Positions 1 to 11,032 of a stretch of DNA of 64,000 bases are shown piece by piece (within the stretch, counting starts at the first letter, position 1; each line of letters opens with the position of its first letter). Source of the stretch: Zygnema circumcarinatum. Its lineage: Eukaryota; Streptophyta; Zygnematophyceae; Zygnematales; Zygnemataceae. Location of the stretch: the NCBI GenBank assembly GCA_037447605.1, contig CM074813.1, positions 1,508,404-1,572,403 on the forward strand, given 5' to 3'. Under the pieces are notes generated by a model that did not search any database, was not told the DNA's origin, and saw nothing but the letters and a program-made list of their open reading frames with translations. A program made the translations under genes and the position numbers.

Positions 1-2388
1 CCTCCCTCCCCTCCCTCCAAAAGTCAATGGTTTTGTTTGTCCGCACTGAAAAGTCAGCATTGAAATTTCTGGATTTGTTAAATGCAGGCCAATTCAACTT
101 AGAGTTGTTGAAACCTTTTTCGATCCCGGTGATATTTGCTGTAAGTTGTTGGCCTTTATCTTGCTAAACCTCATCCCTTAGCCCTTAGACCTTTGATTCC
201 TTTGTTCTCAAATGCAATCGTAAATGCGGTAGAGGTCATGGACTAATCTGATAAAGACTTGTGTTATGGATGGCAGGTGGTTTCGCCACTGGCCCCGTCT
301 TACAAGTTCGGGGTGACGTCCGTCACGAGGGGGGAAGAAATTATAAATATGGAAGAAATGCACTTCGGCTGGATACCCTCCAGGTAATAATACTTGCTAA
401 ACTACTACTTGCTTATTTACTTGTTGAATTTACGTGTTCAGTTGTATGTTTATGTGATTGAACACTGCTGGGTATTTCAATTCTATTTTTTTTTTTCCTT
501 TCTTTGTTTGGCTTACTGTGCAGGAGAAAAGCTGTACAAGGTTCTGAAGCTAAAATTCATGTTTTGAACTGGGAAGGACAGAGGTAAATACGGAAACTGT
601 TGTTGCATTTGTCTTGTTGTTTTTCCGTTTTTTTCCAGATTCACGCCTAAATCATGTATTGTCGAGTGAGTTGCTAACACGTACTTCCAAGTGCATTATG
701 CAGGGAAAGTTTGAGAAGGATGAAAGAGGAGGATCTTAAAAAGTTTGAATATCTGGTTCCATGTGAGTGTTATTCCTTCCTATTCAACTGTCTTGCAGGT
801 TCTTGTGCGCTTTCCTGTCTTGATTCTTGAAATCAGCCGCATGTGCGCAGATATTCCTGTTCATTTGGTTGCTGCCAGGTTGGATACTAAACTATTGGGT
901 GTTCCTTCACAGATGTTTTCAACCCAAATAAAGAAGGGAATCTCCTAATAGCAGACACTGTACTCCAGATTCTGTTTGAATATGGCGAGGGAAAGGCACC
1001 GGTGCGTCCTTTGCACTCGATCCGAGGCTCGACATAGAAAACACAATAAGCTTTCATAATGAAGGGATCAAGTGGGGTGAACGTTGAGTCCACCATGACT
1101 ATTAGCCCTATCCTTGCAGGCCAATTGAAATTCAGACAAGGGATGGCTTAAGGGGAGTGTCTTATATCTGATTATATGATTTGGGGTGTGGAGAGCTGGG
1201 TGGGCAGATTGTCACACAGTATGACTGGAAATTTGACGAGAAGGATGTACGTGGCCTTCACTTCGTGACGCCTTGATCTCCAAACGAAAATGCTGCTTTC
1301 AATGTGATCCTAAGTCAACTGTTTATGGTTCGGGCGGTTTCATTCTACTTGCAGGATATTTTGGCCAAGATTTCTGATGAATTTGAACTGCCCGACTCAG
1401 AACGTGACAATTTTTGGGTAAGTCACCAACCTGTGATAGGATTGGCAGTGGAGACGGAAGGCAGGAACTATCGATCAGCCGTTGTCGAGGGAGCAACTGA
1501 CACTCCTCACTGTCATTGTTTCTGGTTTATGTGTTTTAGAATCTTTGGGCACATTTAATTTCCTGATTGGATGTGTGATATTGGCATTGCTTTGAATTTA
1601 TGGGTCAGGCGCACTGCAAAGCGGAAGCGAAAGCGGCAAAGGCCAGGATCAGGGAGGTGAGTTGAGACATAAAACTGTTGTAGGGTTTTTAGGGGCTTTA
1701 GGGGTTTTAGGGTTTTTTTGTCTACTTTTGGAGTTGCTAGAGTCATCAATTAGATGTTTGCATGCTTTTTGGCTCTAAGGAAATCTTGAATAACAACCTT
1801 TGCGCATTCATTTCGCCAGTCGCCAGTCTTTTTATCAGACGCTTGACCTCTGTTCGCGTTATGTAAGAAGTTGCAGTTCAACTGGAAAGGCTTAGAAATG
1901 CCAAAAAGTAGAGGATCAAAGTTTATATGAATGTTAATATGAATGTTTGCTTTTTACTAACAAGGAATGTGAGTTTGTTGCATCATGGCAGGAAAAAGCA
2001 AAAATAAAGGAAAAACTTGATTCGATGTCGGAAGCAGAGCGCGAGTCTCTGAAAGTGATGAAAGTTTACAAGATTTATCCAAAGGAAACCCCAGAAGCGC
2101 CAGTAATAGAGAGGGTAAGAGCGTGTTGACTTTCATCCTGATGCCTTGGTAGGAGAGTGATTAACTTGCATTTTGTTTCTTTACTTTAGGTCGCCTAAGA
2201 GGGAAAGTAGCACAATTTGAACGGCGATGTCTTGCCGCCAACCTTAATCTTAACATTTTTTGTTTTTTGTTTTGTTTTTTTGTTTTATGTTGCAGACGAC
2301 ATTTGTGAACAGATATTTTGATAGTGCACATGAAGTCTTTCCTGCCGTGCCACCTGCACGTCCATTTTCTTGGGGCATCGGTAAATGA
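1..2388 (+). CDS. HIT4: HEAT INTOLERANT 4-like protein, 5' partial
   Basis: The product resembles plant HEAT INTOLERANT 4, a nuclear protein linked in Arabidopsis to heat-induced chromatin decondensation. Readable exons are 88-140, 277-383, 524-583, 704-762, 913-1001, 1208-1246, 1355-1417, 1609-1656, 1992-2114 and 2296-2388, and their phases all close. Family-like landmarks in order are IPVIFAVVSP, RRMKEEDLKKFEYLVPY, a QYDWKFDEKD segment, an acidic helical stretch, a Lys/Ala/Glu-rich coiled-coil-like stretch, VMKVYKIYPKETPEAP and FVNRYFDSAHEVFP. The stop is TGA at 2386-2388. The N-terminal exons lie to the left of the window. The family assignment rests on remembered motif similarity to HIT4 C-terminal regions; the biological role in this organism is inferred. 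Confidence 0.8.
1678..1718 (+). repeat. Telomere-like TTTTAGGG/TTTAGGGG tract in a HIT4 intron
   Basis: A short run of TAGGG-containing units with 3-5 intervening T residues lies in the intron between the exons ending at 1656 and starting at 1992. It is degenerate and only about 40 bases long, so it may be chance low complexity or an interstitial telomere-like insertion. Confidence 0.45.
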
Positions 2389-2599
2389 TAGGTTAAACGT
2401 GAACTCCAGCAAAGACAACAACACAACTTGTACAAAAGTAGTGCACATTTTTTGTTAGGCGTAGGTTTCCGCTCTTAGCTTCGTTCTATTGTGCTTAGGT
2501 CCTTTGCGACCAGTCCCTAGTGGTCCCACATCATGCTTTTGTCCATGTACATTTGATGGCCTCGCCATCGCGAGTTCAATGAAATTCCCCCGTGTCACC

Positions 2600-3900
2600 T
2601 ATACAGTGTATAATACCGTGTACGGTACAGTAGACCCCCCTAATATTTTCGCCATGGTTTCGGCAAATATGGGGCGAAAATCTTGGAATTTGCAAATATA
2701 AGGTTCGTGTTACCAATAGGCGGGCGGTATTATGTTAGAGACTTAACAGTTCATCCTCGTTTGTACGTATCGTACCGTACCATATGGTACCGTAACGTAT
2801 CATGCCGTATCGTATCGTATCGTATTATATCGTATCGAAACCAAGAAGATGGGGGAGAGGAGCGAGCGCCTCTTACGGCGGCCCGTGCGGGAAGATTCGG
2901 TGAGTTTTGCTTAAGCCCGTAACGGCTAGTACAGCAAGTACGAATAGTACGAATAGTACGGCTAGTACGAGTACAGTAGGGGGTCCTCATATTTTCCACC
3001 CTGGTTACGGGCAAAATGAGGCGAAAATATTAAATTTGCATATATAAGGTTCGTGTTACGAATAGACGGGCGGTATTATGTTAGAGTTCATGTTGAACCG
3101 TACGTATCGTACCGTACCATATCGTACCGTATCGTACTGTATCATTTAGCATCGTATCGTATCGTGACATATCGTGACGCATAGACGTAGTTTTCCGCTT
3201 TCTGTTGTTCGTCTCAGCTCGTACATCTCGTACGGACAATACCATATCGGGGCGTTTCGTATCGTATCGCCTAGTATCGTAAAGTATCGTACCGATCGTT
3301 CCGTATCGTATCGTATCGAAGCCAGGAAGAAGGGGAGAAGAGCGAGCGCCTCTTACGGCGGCACGAGCGGGGAGATTAGGTGAGTTTTGCGGAAGCCCGT
3401 AACGGCTAGTACGAACAGTACGAATAGTACGGCTAACACAAGTTACCGTACAAAAAGGTGGTTTCGGCAAAATCGGGGCGAAAATATTGAGGACGCACTC
3501 CTTGGGGTGGTAAATACGAGGACCCCCCACTGTACAGTAGGACCCCGTCATATTTTCCACCTTCAAAAGTGCGTCCCCAAGAAATTCGCCCCGATTTTGC
3601 CGAAACCACCTTTTTGTACGGTAACTTTGTGTTAGCCGTACTATTAGTACTGTCCGTATTGTCCGTACTAGCGGTAATAGCTGTACTAGCCGTTACGGGC
3701 TTACGCAAAACTCACCTAATCTCCCCGCACGTGCCGCCGTAAGAGGCGCTCGCTCTTCTCCCTCTTCTTCTGAGCTTCGATACGATACGATACGATGCGG
3801 TACGATACGGTACGATACAAAACCCCCGATACGGTACTATTCGTACTAGCCGTACGAGCTGTACTAGCTGTACTAGCCGTTACGGGCTTTGTAGCACAAG
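2600..3900. repeat. Fold-back repeat complex with CGTATCGTACC-rich arrays
   Basis: The block is built from repeated modules. One module contains CGAGCGCCTCTTACGGCGGC followed by a GGTGAGTTTTGC segment; it occurs forward near 2863 and 3353 and inverted near 3735. Each is flanked by degenerate TATCGTACCG arrays. A second module, containing GCGGGCGGTATTATGTTAGAG or its GACGGGCGG variant, occurs near 2721 and 3066. The two halves around 3533 form a long imperfect palindrome with arms of roughly 230 bases, centred on ACTGTACAGT. No transposase was seen, so this looks like a non-autonomous fold-back type element or nested copies of one. Confidence 0.8.
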
Positions 3901-4889
3901 ATAAGTGGGGTTAAAAGGAGATTGCTGAGCTAGTTGCAGGTGCTGTACGGCCACTCGCGCGTCCGTGCTGAAACTGATGAAGGGTTGGGTTGGTGCTGTG
4001 GGTCTGCCTGCAGCATAGAGCCAGGATCCGGGGGATTCAGAGGTACGCGCAGCGGAAGACGTAGGGATCCTGAAGATGTTCCCACCGGCGGCTGGACTCG
4101 ATGCGCAAAGAGCCCTTCCTTGGGGGCTCTCTTCCCCTGTCCTCTCCTCGGCTAGTCTCTTAGCTAGGCTTCTAGTTATCATTGGTCATTGGGAGGAATG
4201 TAAGGCAGGATAGAACAAGATGGTAGCTTGGCATAGTGACAGCAAAGGGAAAACAGGACTCAACTTAGATAAAGGTTGTATTTTGGAAAGTCACCCCAGC
4301 CAGCGGTTGGCTGGGGATAGTCATTACAATGAAAGGATCTTCTCACTGAAATCTTTGTCTAGCTGGGCTGAATGGGACGTCTAAATGCTATCAGCAAGAA
4401 GACTCTTTCTCTCTCTCTCTCTCTCTCTCTATCTATGGCATGGAACTCTCTCTCTCTCTCACACTTAGCATCTGTTGCTGGAACTGAAGAGGAAGAAGAG
4501 AAGAACAAGACAACAGACCACACAGCAAATACAAATACTAAGCCCAGCACTAAAAGACAAACTAGCATCACTGACATCCCATCTACTTAGCGCTGACAAT
4601 AGATCTTGAGCCTTAGCAGTGACAGTCCCTGATTGGCCAACTGCCCACTGAGTGGCCTGACTGACTGCGTGGAGCCTTCGGATTGGTCAACTGATGACAA
4701 TCGGCGGCATGTTGCGGCGCTTCCGAGTGCGCCTAGTTGGATGGTGTGCTGTTCCGTGGGCCGCCAACACATGGCGCCGCCTTCTCGCATTTTCCGTCGG
4801 CAATTCCTGGATCAGGCCGGTCCGTGACACTGAATAGGAATATGGCAAGTACAACTGAACGGACGCGGATCCGTCGAACGCAGCTCCGT
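3901..4889. other. Non-coding stretch between fold-back repeat copies
   Basis: No gene is recognised here. The stretch contains a CT microsatellite at 4408-4430 with a second short CT run near 4447-4460. It also contains a perfect 9-base-pair hairpin at 4294-4316, with arms CCCCAGCCA and TGGCTGGGG and a 5-base loop. Short open frames exist but show no family motif. Confidence 0.5.
4408..4430. repeat. CT dinucleotide microsatellite
   Basis: A continuous CT run followed after a short interruption by another CT run. It lies in the convergent intergenic space between the HIT4-like gene and the reductase gene. Confidence 0.9.
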
Positions 4890-5360
4890 TACGCTACAGC
4901 TTACGCAAAACTCACCTAATAATCTCCCCGCACGTGCCGCCGTAAGAGGCGCTCGCTCTTCTCCCCTTCTTCTTGGCTTCGATACGATACGGTACGATAC
5001 GGAACTCTCCGATACTGTATTAGCCGCACTAGCCGTACGAGCTGTAGTAGCCGTCACAGTACGATACGGTACGATATGGTACGGTGCGATACGTACGGTC
5101 AAACATGAACTCTAACAGAATACCGCCCGTCTATTGGTAACACCAACCTTATATATGCAAAATCAATATTTTCGCCTCACATTGGCCAAAACCAGGGTGG
5201 AAAATATGAGGTCTGTTTACTGTACAGTAGTACGAATAGTACGACTAACACAGAGTTACCGTACAAAAAGGTGGTTTCGGCAAAATCGGGGCGAATTTCT
5301 TGGGAGCGCACTGTACAGGGTGGAAAATATGAGGACTGCTGACTGTACAGGGTAGTCGCG
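4890..5360. repeat. Second copy of the fold-back repeat modules, inverted
   Basis: This block contains the GCCGCCGTAAGAGGCGCTCG module near 4939 in reverse orientation, GATACGGTACGATACGG-type arrays, the ACAGAATACCGCCCGTC module near 5117, and the AAAAAGGTGGTTTCGGCAAAATCGGGGCGAA module also seen in the 3.4-3.6 kb palindrome. It is therefore another member of the same repeat family as the 2.6-3.9 kb block. Confidence 0.75.
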
Positions 5361-5430
5361 TTATAGTGAGCATGTCGGTCCCCATATACAGTCTAATCAC
5401 GTTATAGTGACTGTGTCGGTCCCCACATGT
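5355..5430. repeat. Two tandem ~41-base units (GTTATAGTGA...TGTCGGTCCCCA)
   Basis: The motif GTTATAGTGA followed by TGTCGGTCCCCA occurs twice, starting near 5360 and 5401, giving a period of about 41 bases. The copies are diverged. Confidence 0.75.
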
Positions 5431-5689
5431 TTGTGTCACTATATCTGTAATGACCCGTTTGTCATTTCACATTTATAGTAACAATGTTATTGACAATGTT
5501 GTTGTTGTTGTTGTTGTGTGGAGTCAGACCTTGAACTGACCTTGAACTGTTGTTAGGCGGTGTAAATAGTACTCGCCATCATCATTTGTCCCGTCACGCA
5601 GTTTTTCGCCCTCCGTTGACCGACACGGACTGGGGTCGTCGGAGGGGCCTCCGCTCGCAGACTGGCGACCCATCGACCCATAGTGCGAC

Positions 5690-5743
5690 ACGACCCCATA
5701 GTGCGACTCGTAAGCAGCGTGCGACGCTTATGCGAGTCGCACT
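5690..5743. repeat. GTGCGACTCG hairpin
   Basis: An inverted repeat pairs AGTGCGACTCGTAAGC at 5700-5715 with GCTTATGCGAGTCGCACT at 5726-5743, with a two-base bulge and a 10-base loop. The preceding bases also duplicate CATAGTGCGA. No function is assigned. Confidence 0.7.
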
Positions 5744-5895
5744 ACCGTACGAGAATCGCGTCGCACGAAGCTCCCGACATGCGACACAAATTTCGCAGGC
5801 TCGCGTCTGAACTAGGGATGGCGAAAAAGTCCGTACAAGGGACTTTATAGAGTTTCATACAGTATTTCAGACATAGAACGCTCTAATATCTAATA

Positions 5896-6089
5896 GGGGG
5901 AGTCAGACCATCGCCAAAACAATTTCGTAAGCCTGTCGGGCGAATTCAGCATTGGCTAGGTACGCATTTCGGTACGGCTGTTCTCGGCGGAGCCGCGGAT
6001 CCCGACCCGGAATTCGTTCACGAAAGAAGTGACTTTTAGTATAAGGAATTCGGGAACTTCGTAAGCGATGGTCAGGGTCTGACTCCCCC
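5896..6089. mobile_element. MITE-like element with terminal inverted repeats
   Basis: The 194-base interval begins with GGGGGAGTCAGACC and ends with its exact reverse complement. It is flanked on both sides by TAATA (5891-5895 and 6090-6094), consistent with a 5-base target-site duplication. Subterminal sequence is also partly inverted, with a TTCGTAAGC/GCTTACGAA pair and an ATCGC/GCGAT pair. There is no coding capacity, so it would be a non-autonomous DNA transposon. The superfamily cannot be assigned from this one copy; a related GGAGTCAGACC motif lies near 5520. Confidence 0.7.
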
Positions 6090-6094
6090 TAATA

Positions 6095-6554
6095 GGTTCA
6101 GAGTCTTAGATCAATTTCAGAACGGCTGTACTGTACTACCGTTGAAATAGAACTACACGTACGGCATACGATCGACAAAAAGGTGCTGGCCCGCCCGAGA
6201 GCTCTACGCAGGCCTCAGTTAGGAACAAATGCACTAGTCCTCTTGGTATGTACATACAACAAAATTGTCATTTCCATTCTTTAATCTTTGGGGACAATGA
6301 TGGTAACAAGTAGTGATTGAGTAGTGATGTAAGGCGGGCTTGCATGTGAATTTTGGTGTTCGTTTGCTGCTGAAATGGGGCTCGCCCATAAACTGAAGCA
6401 GTATCAAACACTACTGAAGACTTAGAGAAAACAACGCTCAGCACATAAAAGCAGGAGCTTACGTGCTTGACCCATGTACGATTCAAGGTATGCCCACGCC
6501 TACATTGTCTATGTCCCCTCCCCGCATTCCCGTAAATAGATGCGTCCTAACGGC
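6095..6554. other. 3' flank between the MITE and the reductase gene
   Basis: No gene or repeat is recognised. It presumably contains the 3' UTR of the minus-strand reductase gene. Confidence 0.4.
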
Positions 6555-9500
6555 TTACACGTCCCATCGAATAATGGCCCTGTCTGGCAGGCCTGCCTCT
6601 TTCAACAGTTCCGTCACTCCATCGTTTGACTCTTTGCTCCCGAACAAGATCGCCCCAGTTGTTTCAGGGTCGTACTCTAAGTCGTCCTCATCAAAGAGCT
6701 CCGTGAATGAGCCCACAAAGCCCTCCCAGCTCTGTCCAGAAGTGGAGTCCACTGTGGGACGGACCTTCACCTTCCGTGCCTCCCAAGTTGAAAATAAGCT
6801 CTGCAAAAAAAAAAGCCCCAAACATTAGGTATTCTTCTTCACCGGAGCCTCTCCTTAACAGGTGTAGGAAGCAATACACAAAGTCACTAGCCTCGCTTCA
6901 CAATCCTTAATCAAACATTTCAGTAGGACGGGTTCCCAGCAGCTCGAAATGCTACTGCGAGTCCTGAAATGATGCCTTCTTGATTGATCCAAAAAGGTGA
7001 TTTCATTTGCACCTTACTGCATGTTCATACGCAAGCTGCAACAATCAGTGCATCAAGATAGTCTTTCATTATACTTGTCCGATTGAAGTATTTTCCAAAA
7101 TAGGTGTTCAGCCCAACTGGAAATGACGATTTCTCAATTGCCGAGCATTCGAAGAGAAAAAGAAATCTCCATTTTCCTTTCCTCTATTTAGCCTGGTGCA
7201 TGGGGAAAAGCAGGGAAGACTGGAACGGATAGAACCGGCTCTTATTACCCCTTCCCCTGGAGATTGGCCACTGAACTCCTCCCATCAGTTTCTTTATTCA
7301 TACCAAATTCAGTAAAATGGCTTACCGTATAGGCGACGTCTGCTGGAGAAGCTGCTGAGTAGTAGAACCGCACTTCCTCCCTCATATTCAAGAATAGGCT
7401 TCCCACGTCATTAGCTTCGATGAGAGCACGAGCAGGTGCTATCCCATCTCCTCGGGCAAAGATGAGGACTATTGGATAGCGAGCCAGAAACATTATAGGC
7501 CTCAAATCGACCCCCGCCTGGAATGGTCCTATTTCTATCACCTCACCTGCAAAACAATAAAAGAAGAAACGAAGAAGTTCAGGATAAAAAGAAAATCCCT
7601 GGTCACACAGTCGAGCAAACGACGACACAACGACTCAAGTAGATGAGGCACTGCTTGTCTCATTTGACGACTGTATATCTGCGAACCAAGAAGGAAGAAC
7701 ACAATATGTTTTTGTTTCGTAGTTCATTAACACAAACCTCAGCCATAAGTTCAGATATGGAAAATGGGAAAATTATCCATGAACTTCCTAAGACCTTTCA
7801 TAATACCCTCATAAAGTAGAATCACCGTGTCAAGCCTACACAGGATATAATAGAGAGAACGTTGAACTTGAAATGATGCCAGACAAGAGTGACACCACCA
7901 GCCCTTAAGGTCCATCATAACTTTGCATGGAAATATCCAAAAACATGCACGCACTCCTCATCCCAAGTTCATGAATTGAACTGCATAAAGAGAAAAGTTC
8001 CTGCTATGTTGTTCTTACCGACGTCACACGAAAAACGTCCGGCATCACTAAAGACTGACTAAAAACTGAGTGATTTTATTGCCGAAATTGCAGAAAAGCT
8101 AGACATTCACCAAACTTAGAAACCTCTAAAAAGGAAGAGTGATCACTATGCCTATCCTTTTCGACTTGTTTACTGCCAGAAGGATGTATAATCACGAGAA
8201 AATCACGAGGCAGCAAGAAAAATGACCGTACCTGGCTGTACATTAAACAGGCCAGAAGTTCCACTGACGTGAAGATCCAAAGGGGCTTTGACAGAGACAC
8301 CATATTGTGCCAGTTTAGTCGATCCCGCTGGAATATCTCCTCGTAATTTGAGCAGGACAGCATGGTTCGATTCTGAAGGAAAGGGTGGACTTGAGACAGG
8401 AACCACCACAACGTCACCGCCTGACAGCCTGACTTCAACCTTCTGACCGGGAGTTGTATATGCCTTTGAGAGCTCCACAAACTGCAGCAGACATTCCGAA
8501 ACCGCCATACATTGGAACTTAGATGTCGTTGAAGTTTGAAAACAAACATCCACAATGCCAAATGCCATATGCCCAGCACCTCACTGTTGGAAGTTAAGCA
8601 GGAAATCGACAAACAGTACGATTCCTTGGAAAATAGAGACACAAGCAACATGAGACAAAAGGGCCTCGACATCAACTAACTACATCCGTTTTTCAGCTGT
8701 TCACAAAATCTCCAGATTGAAGACGACTTGCTCTACGCACTTAGTTTGAGGTGACAGACAAGATGAAAATGTCCATAATGCTGCTAAACTCCAAAATATG
8801 ACACCAAACCAATGTCCTTTCAATCACCCACGTCAGAACCACAATTCCATGCTAATTGGAGCTTCATTCTTGACCTGCACATTAAAAATATCTTCCACTT
8901 GTCTAAACAACTCCGAAACTGCTGAAAGACTTGGCGTATTAAATCTCTTCACTATTTAGAAACAAACTGAAATCAATCACGCAGCACGAACCCAATCCGA
9001 AGGGAAACCCCAGGGGGAGAATAATGAGAAAAGACAAAGCGACACTCAGATGACCATACGAATACATAAGAAAATACTATGAAACCACTGGTGCATGAAG
9101 CTTCCATGACAACAAGTGGTGCTCCTCCGAATGCGAAGGAGACTTTCAAATCGAAGGAAACTTCACAAGGTTCTAACCCGAGAATGCGAAGAGCATGCAA
9201 ACAGACTGCATGGAAAATAGAGAGACAAGGTAGAAGGTGAAAGGGGATAAAGAAACAAACCTCGCGAGAAATCTCGGCATCGACAGTGATGCATCGAACC
9301 CCTTGAGCGACATCCCTTACTGCTAAGACCTCAGCAGCACTATATTCTCGCTTTGGCGCAGATTCCACCTCCTCTAATCTAAAGGCCTTAGTTGACGCAC
9401 TGTCTTCAGCTGCCTGCTTCCTATCTTCTGTAGAGACGGAAGGTGTGGCTGTGCTAACGGCACAGAGAACGCCTGCATTCCTCCTTGAGACTCGGATGCA

Positions 9501-9656
9501 AGTCTTCGTACTCGTCGCTTCAAATGATTGTGATTGACCGGTCCAAGGTGTCGACAGAGAAGGAGAAGCGAAGAGCTTCTTGCATGTAACTTCCGTACTT
9601 GTTTTTGCAGAACTTATTGCCAAATTTGCTACAGCCTGGAAAGAAGTCGTAGCCAT
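6555..9656 (-). CDS. Plastid FAD/NAD(P)-binding oxidoreductase (pKIWI502 type)
   Basis: The gene has four exons, read on the minus strand: 9656-9261, 8481-8232, 7546-7326 and 6800-6555. Phases close, giving about 370 residues. The first ~75 residues are Ser/Thr/Ala-rich with few acids, as expected of a chloroplast transit peptide. Exons 1-2 form a ferredoxin-reductase-like beta-barrel ending FNVQPG. Exon 3 starts the nucleotide-binding domain: YPIVLIFARGDGIAPARALI corresponds to the GxGxxP pyridine-nucleotide motif, and EEVRFYYSA follows. Exon 4 ends TTGAILFGSKESNDGVTELL and the terminal WDV. This matches plant proteins annotated as fruit protein pKIWI502, whose physiological substrate is not established. 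The start is the first Met of the transit-like sequence. It lies head-to-head with the Tic22 gene. Confidence 0.85.
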
Positions 9657-9869
9657 GTCTAGCCGAATAAAGCAGCAATATGGTGCAGCAACGAATCAAT
9701 GCTGAACGAGCGACCAGTCCCTGTAAGGACAGAGCCCCCTGCAGCAGACAAGCCAACGCCTTTCCCTTCACTTGAATACCTAAACTCAGTCAATACTCCA
9801 ACCCTTGCTCTTAGCCTCATGCACCTTTTGCACCTCCTGCAGGGCGAGACTGAGAGGTTAGGGGGAGGC

Positions 9870-9905
9870 GACAGAGGGGAGAGAGGGGAGAGAGAGAGGG
9901 AGGGG
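9870..9905. repeat. GA-rich tract in the reductase/Tic22 divergent promoter
   Basis: A purine-rich GGGGAGAGAGAGAGGG-type stretch lies about 220 bases upstream of the reductase start. Plant promoters often carry such GA/CT tracts; the regulatory role here is inferred. Confidence 0.6.
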
Positions 9906-9925
9906 ACTAGCGGAGAGTTTCAATG

Positions 9926-9939
9926 CTGCCACGTGGCAG
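9926..9939. promoter_or_regulatory. Palindromic extended G-box CTGCCACGTGGCAG
   Basis: A perfect 14-base palindrome contains GCCACGTGGC, the high-affinity G-box core recognised by plant bZIP and bHLH factors. It sits between two divergent genes for plastid-type proteins, 270 bases from the reductase start and 1.1 kb from the Tic22 start. Light or stress control is inference. Confidence 0.55.
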
Positions 9940-10189
9940 TCCCCACGGCGGGAGCGCAGCCGCCATTGGACATTGAAGATTTCGGTGGCTGGAAGAGGGC
10001 GGCCGTCCGATGCGATTCGACGCACGTCCGTGGCCGTCGATTCCAGATAGGGGAGATACCGATTCCGGGACGCAGTCGCACAACAAGTGGGGTTGTTTGC
10101 GACCGCACGCGCGGTTCTATGCGATAATTTCTCGAATTGTCCCGGTTTGTCGCACAGAATCGGCATGTGAATCCATGACATCTGTCGCA

Positions 10190-10340
10190 TCTGCGGCTAA
10201 TCCGGGCCGCGCTGGCCCCCAGGAGGCGGGAGGGGCCGGGCCGGGCGGGCGCTCGGGATTGGTCGCACGCCGCGGGGAATATTCCCTCGCGGACGTGGCA
10301 GCATTGCGGATGGCGCCAGACGGATTCGGTGAATTTTTAC
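10190..10340. promoter_or_regulatory. GC-rich segment of the divergent promoter region
   Basis: This segment is strongly GC and CpG rich compared with its surroundings. It includes a GATTGGTC CCAAT-box-like motif near 10256 and a perfect palindrome GGGAATATTCCC at 10275-10286. No transcription start can be set. Confidence 0.35.
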
Positions 10341-11032
10341 ACATGGAACGGGGCTGAAAAAAAACTGGATAGGAGGAAGGCATGACCTTTGGTCAAAGTC
10401 TTTGGTTCGTTCGAATTGAGAAGTCTGTAGTTGCCATCGCAGAAATGAAGCTGTCATGTTCAAGAAGGGATAGTTCAAGGGCCAATAACTATACAATGTG
10501 CAAGGATGGCAAGAAGGTCCAATACATTGTACTGCTTGCTTGACCCTTGCTGTCGCCCCCTCTCTTTTCCGCGATTAACACGAAAACGATGGGAACAAGG
10601 GGAGAAAGATTCCCAGCTTCATGAGTGTGCCAAAGATGCAGCACGTGGATGAAATTCAATCGCAAGTTCAACAAGAAAAGACCACACGGATGAATTGCAT
10701 GTGGGCAAGGTCCCAACGATTGGAGCGAGAAAATCGAACGGGTTCTATGCGTGTCAGTTAAAGCCAGTTTCAGCAGTTTTACGGAGAGCAGCATAGAGCC
10801 GGCGCCCTGCCGGAGCTGCAAGACGGCAGCGGCGGCTGTCTAGTAGCCCTCTTTCGCTGCTGCGAGCAAGCTGCTGCAGCTTCCTTCCTGCCTTTGTTCC
10901 TATTTTAATTCCTTCCGGAATAAAACGACCCGTCCCTTACTGTTTGCCTTTCATTTGTTGTTTTTTGCTGGAACATTCGAGCATGTTCCTTTGTTGAACA
11001 GCTGTTTCTGGCTGCAGTTTGAACTTGTAGGC

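Noticed and set aside
8076-8675. 199-codon minus-strand frame
   Set aside because: It overlaps the reductase exon in another frame. The exon with the conserved flavoprotein sequence ends at a splice donor and this frame has no motif.
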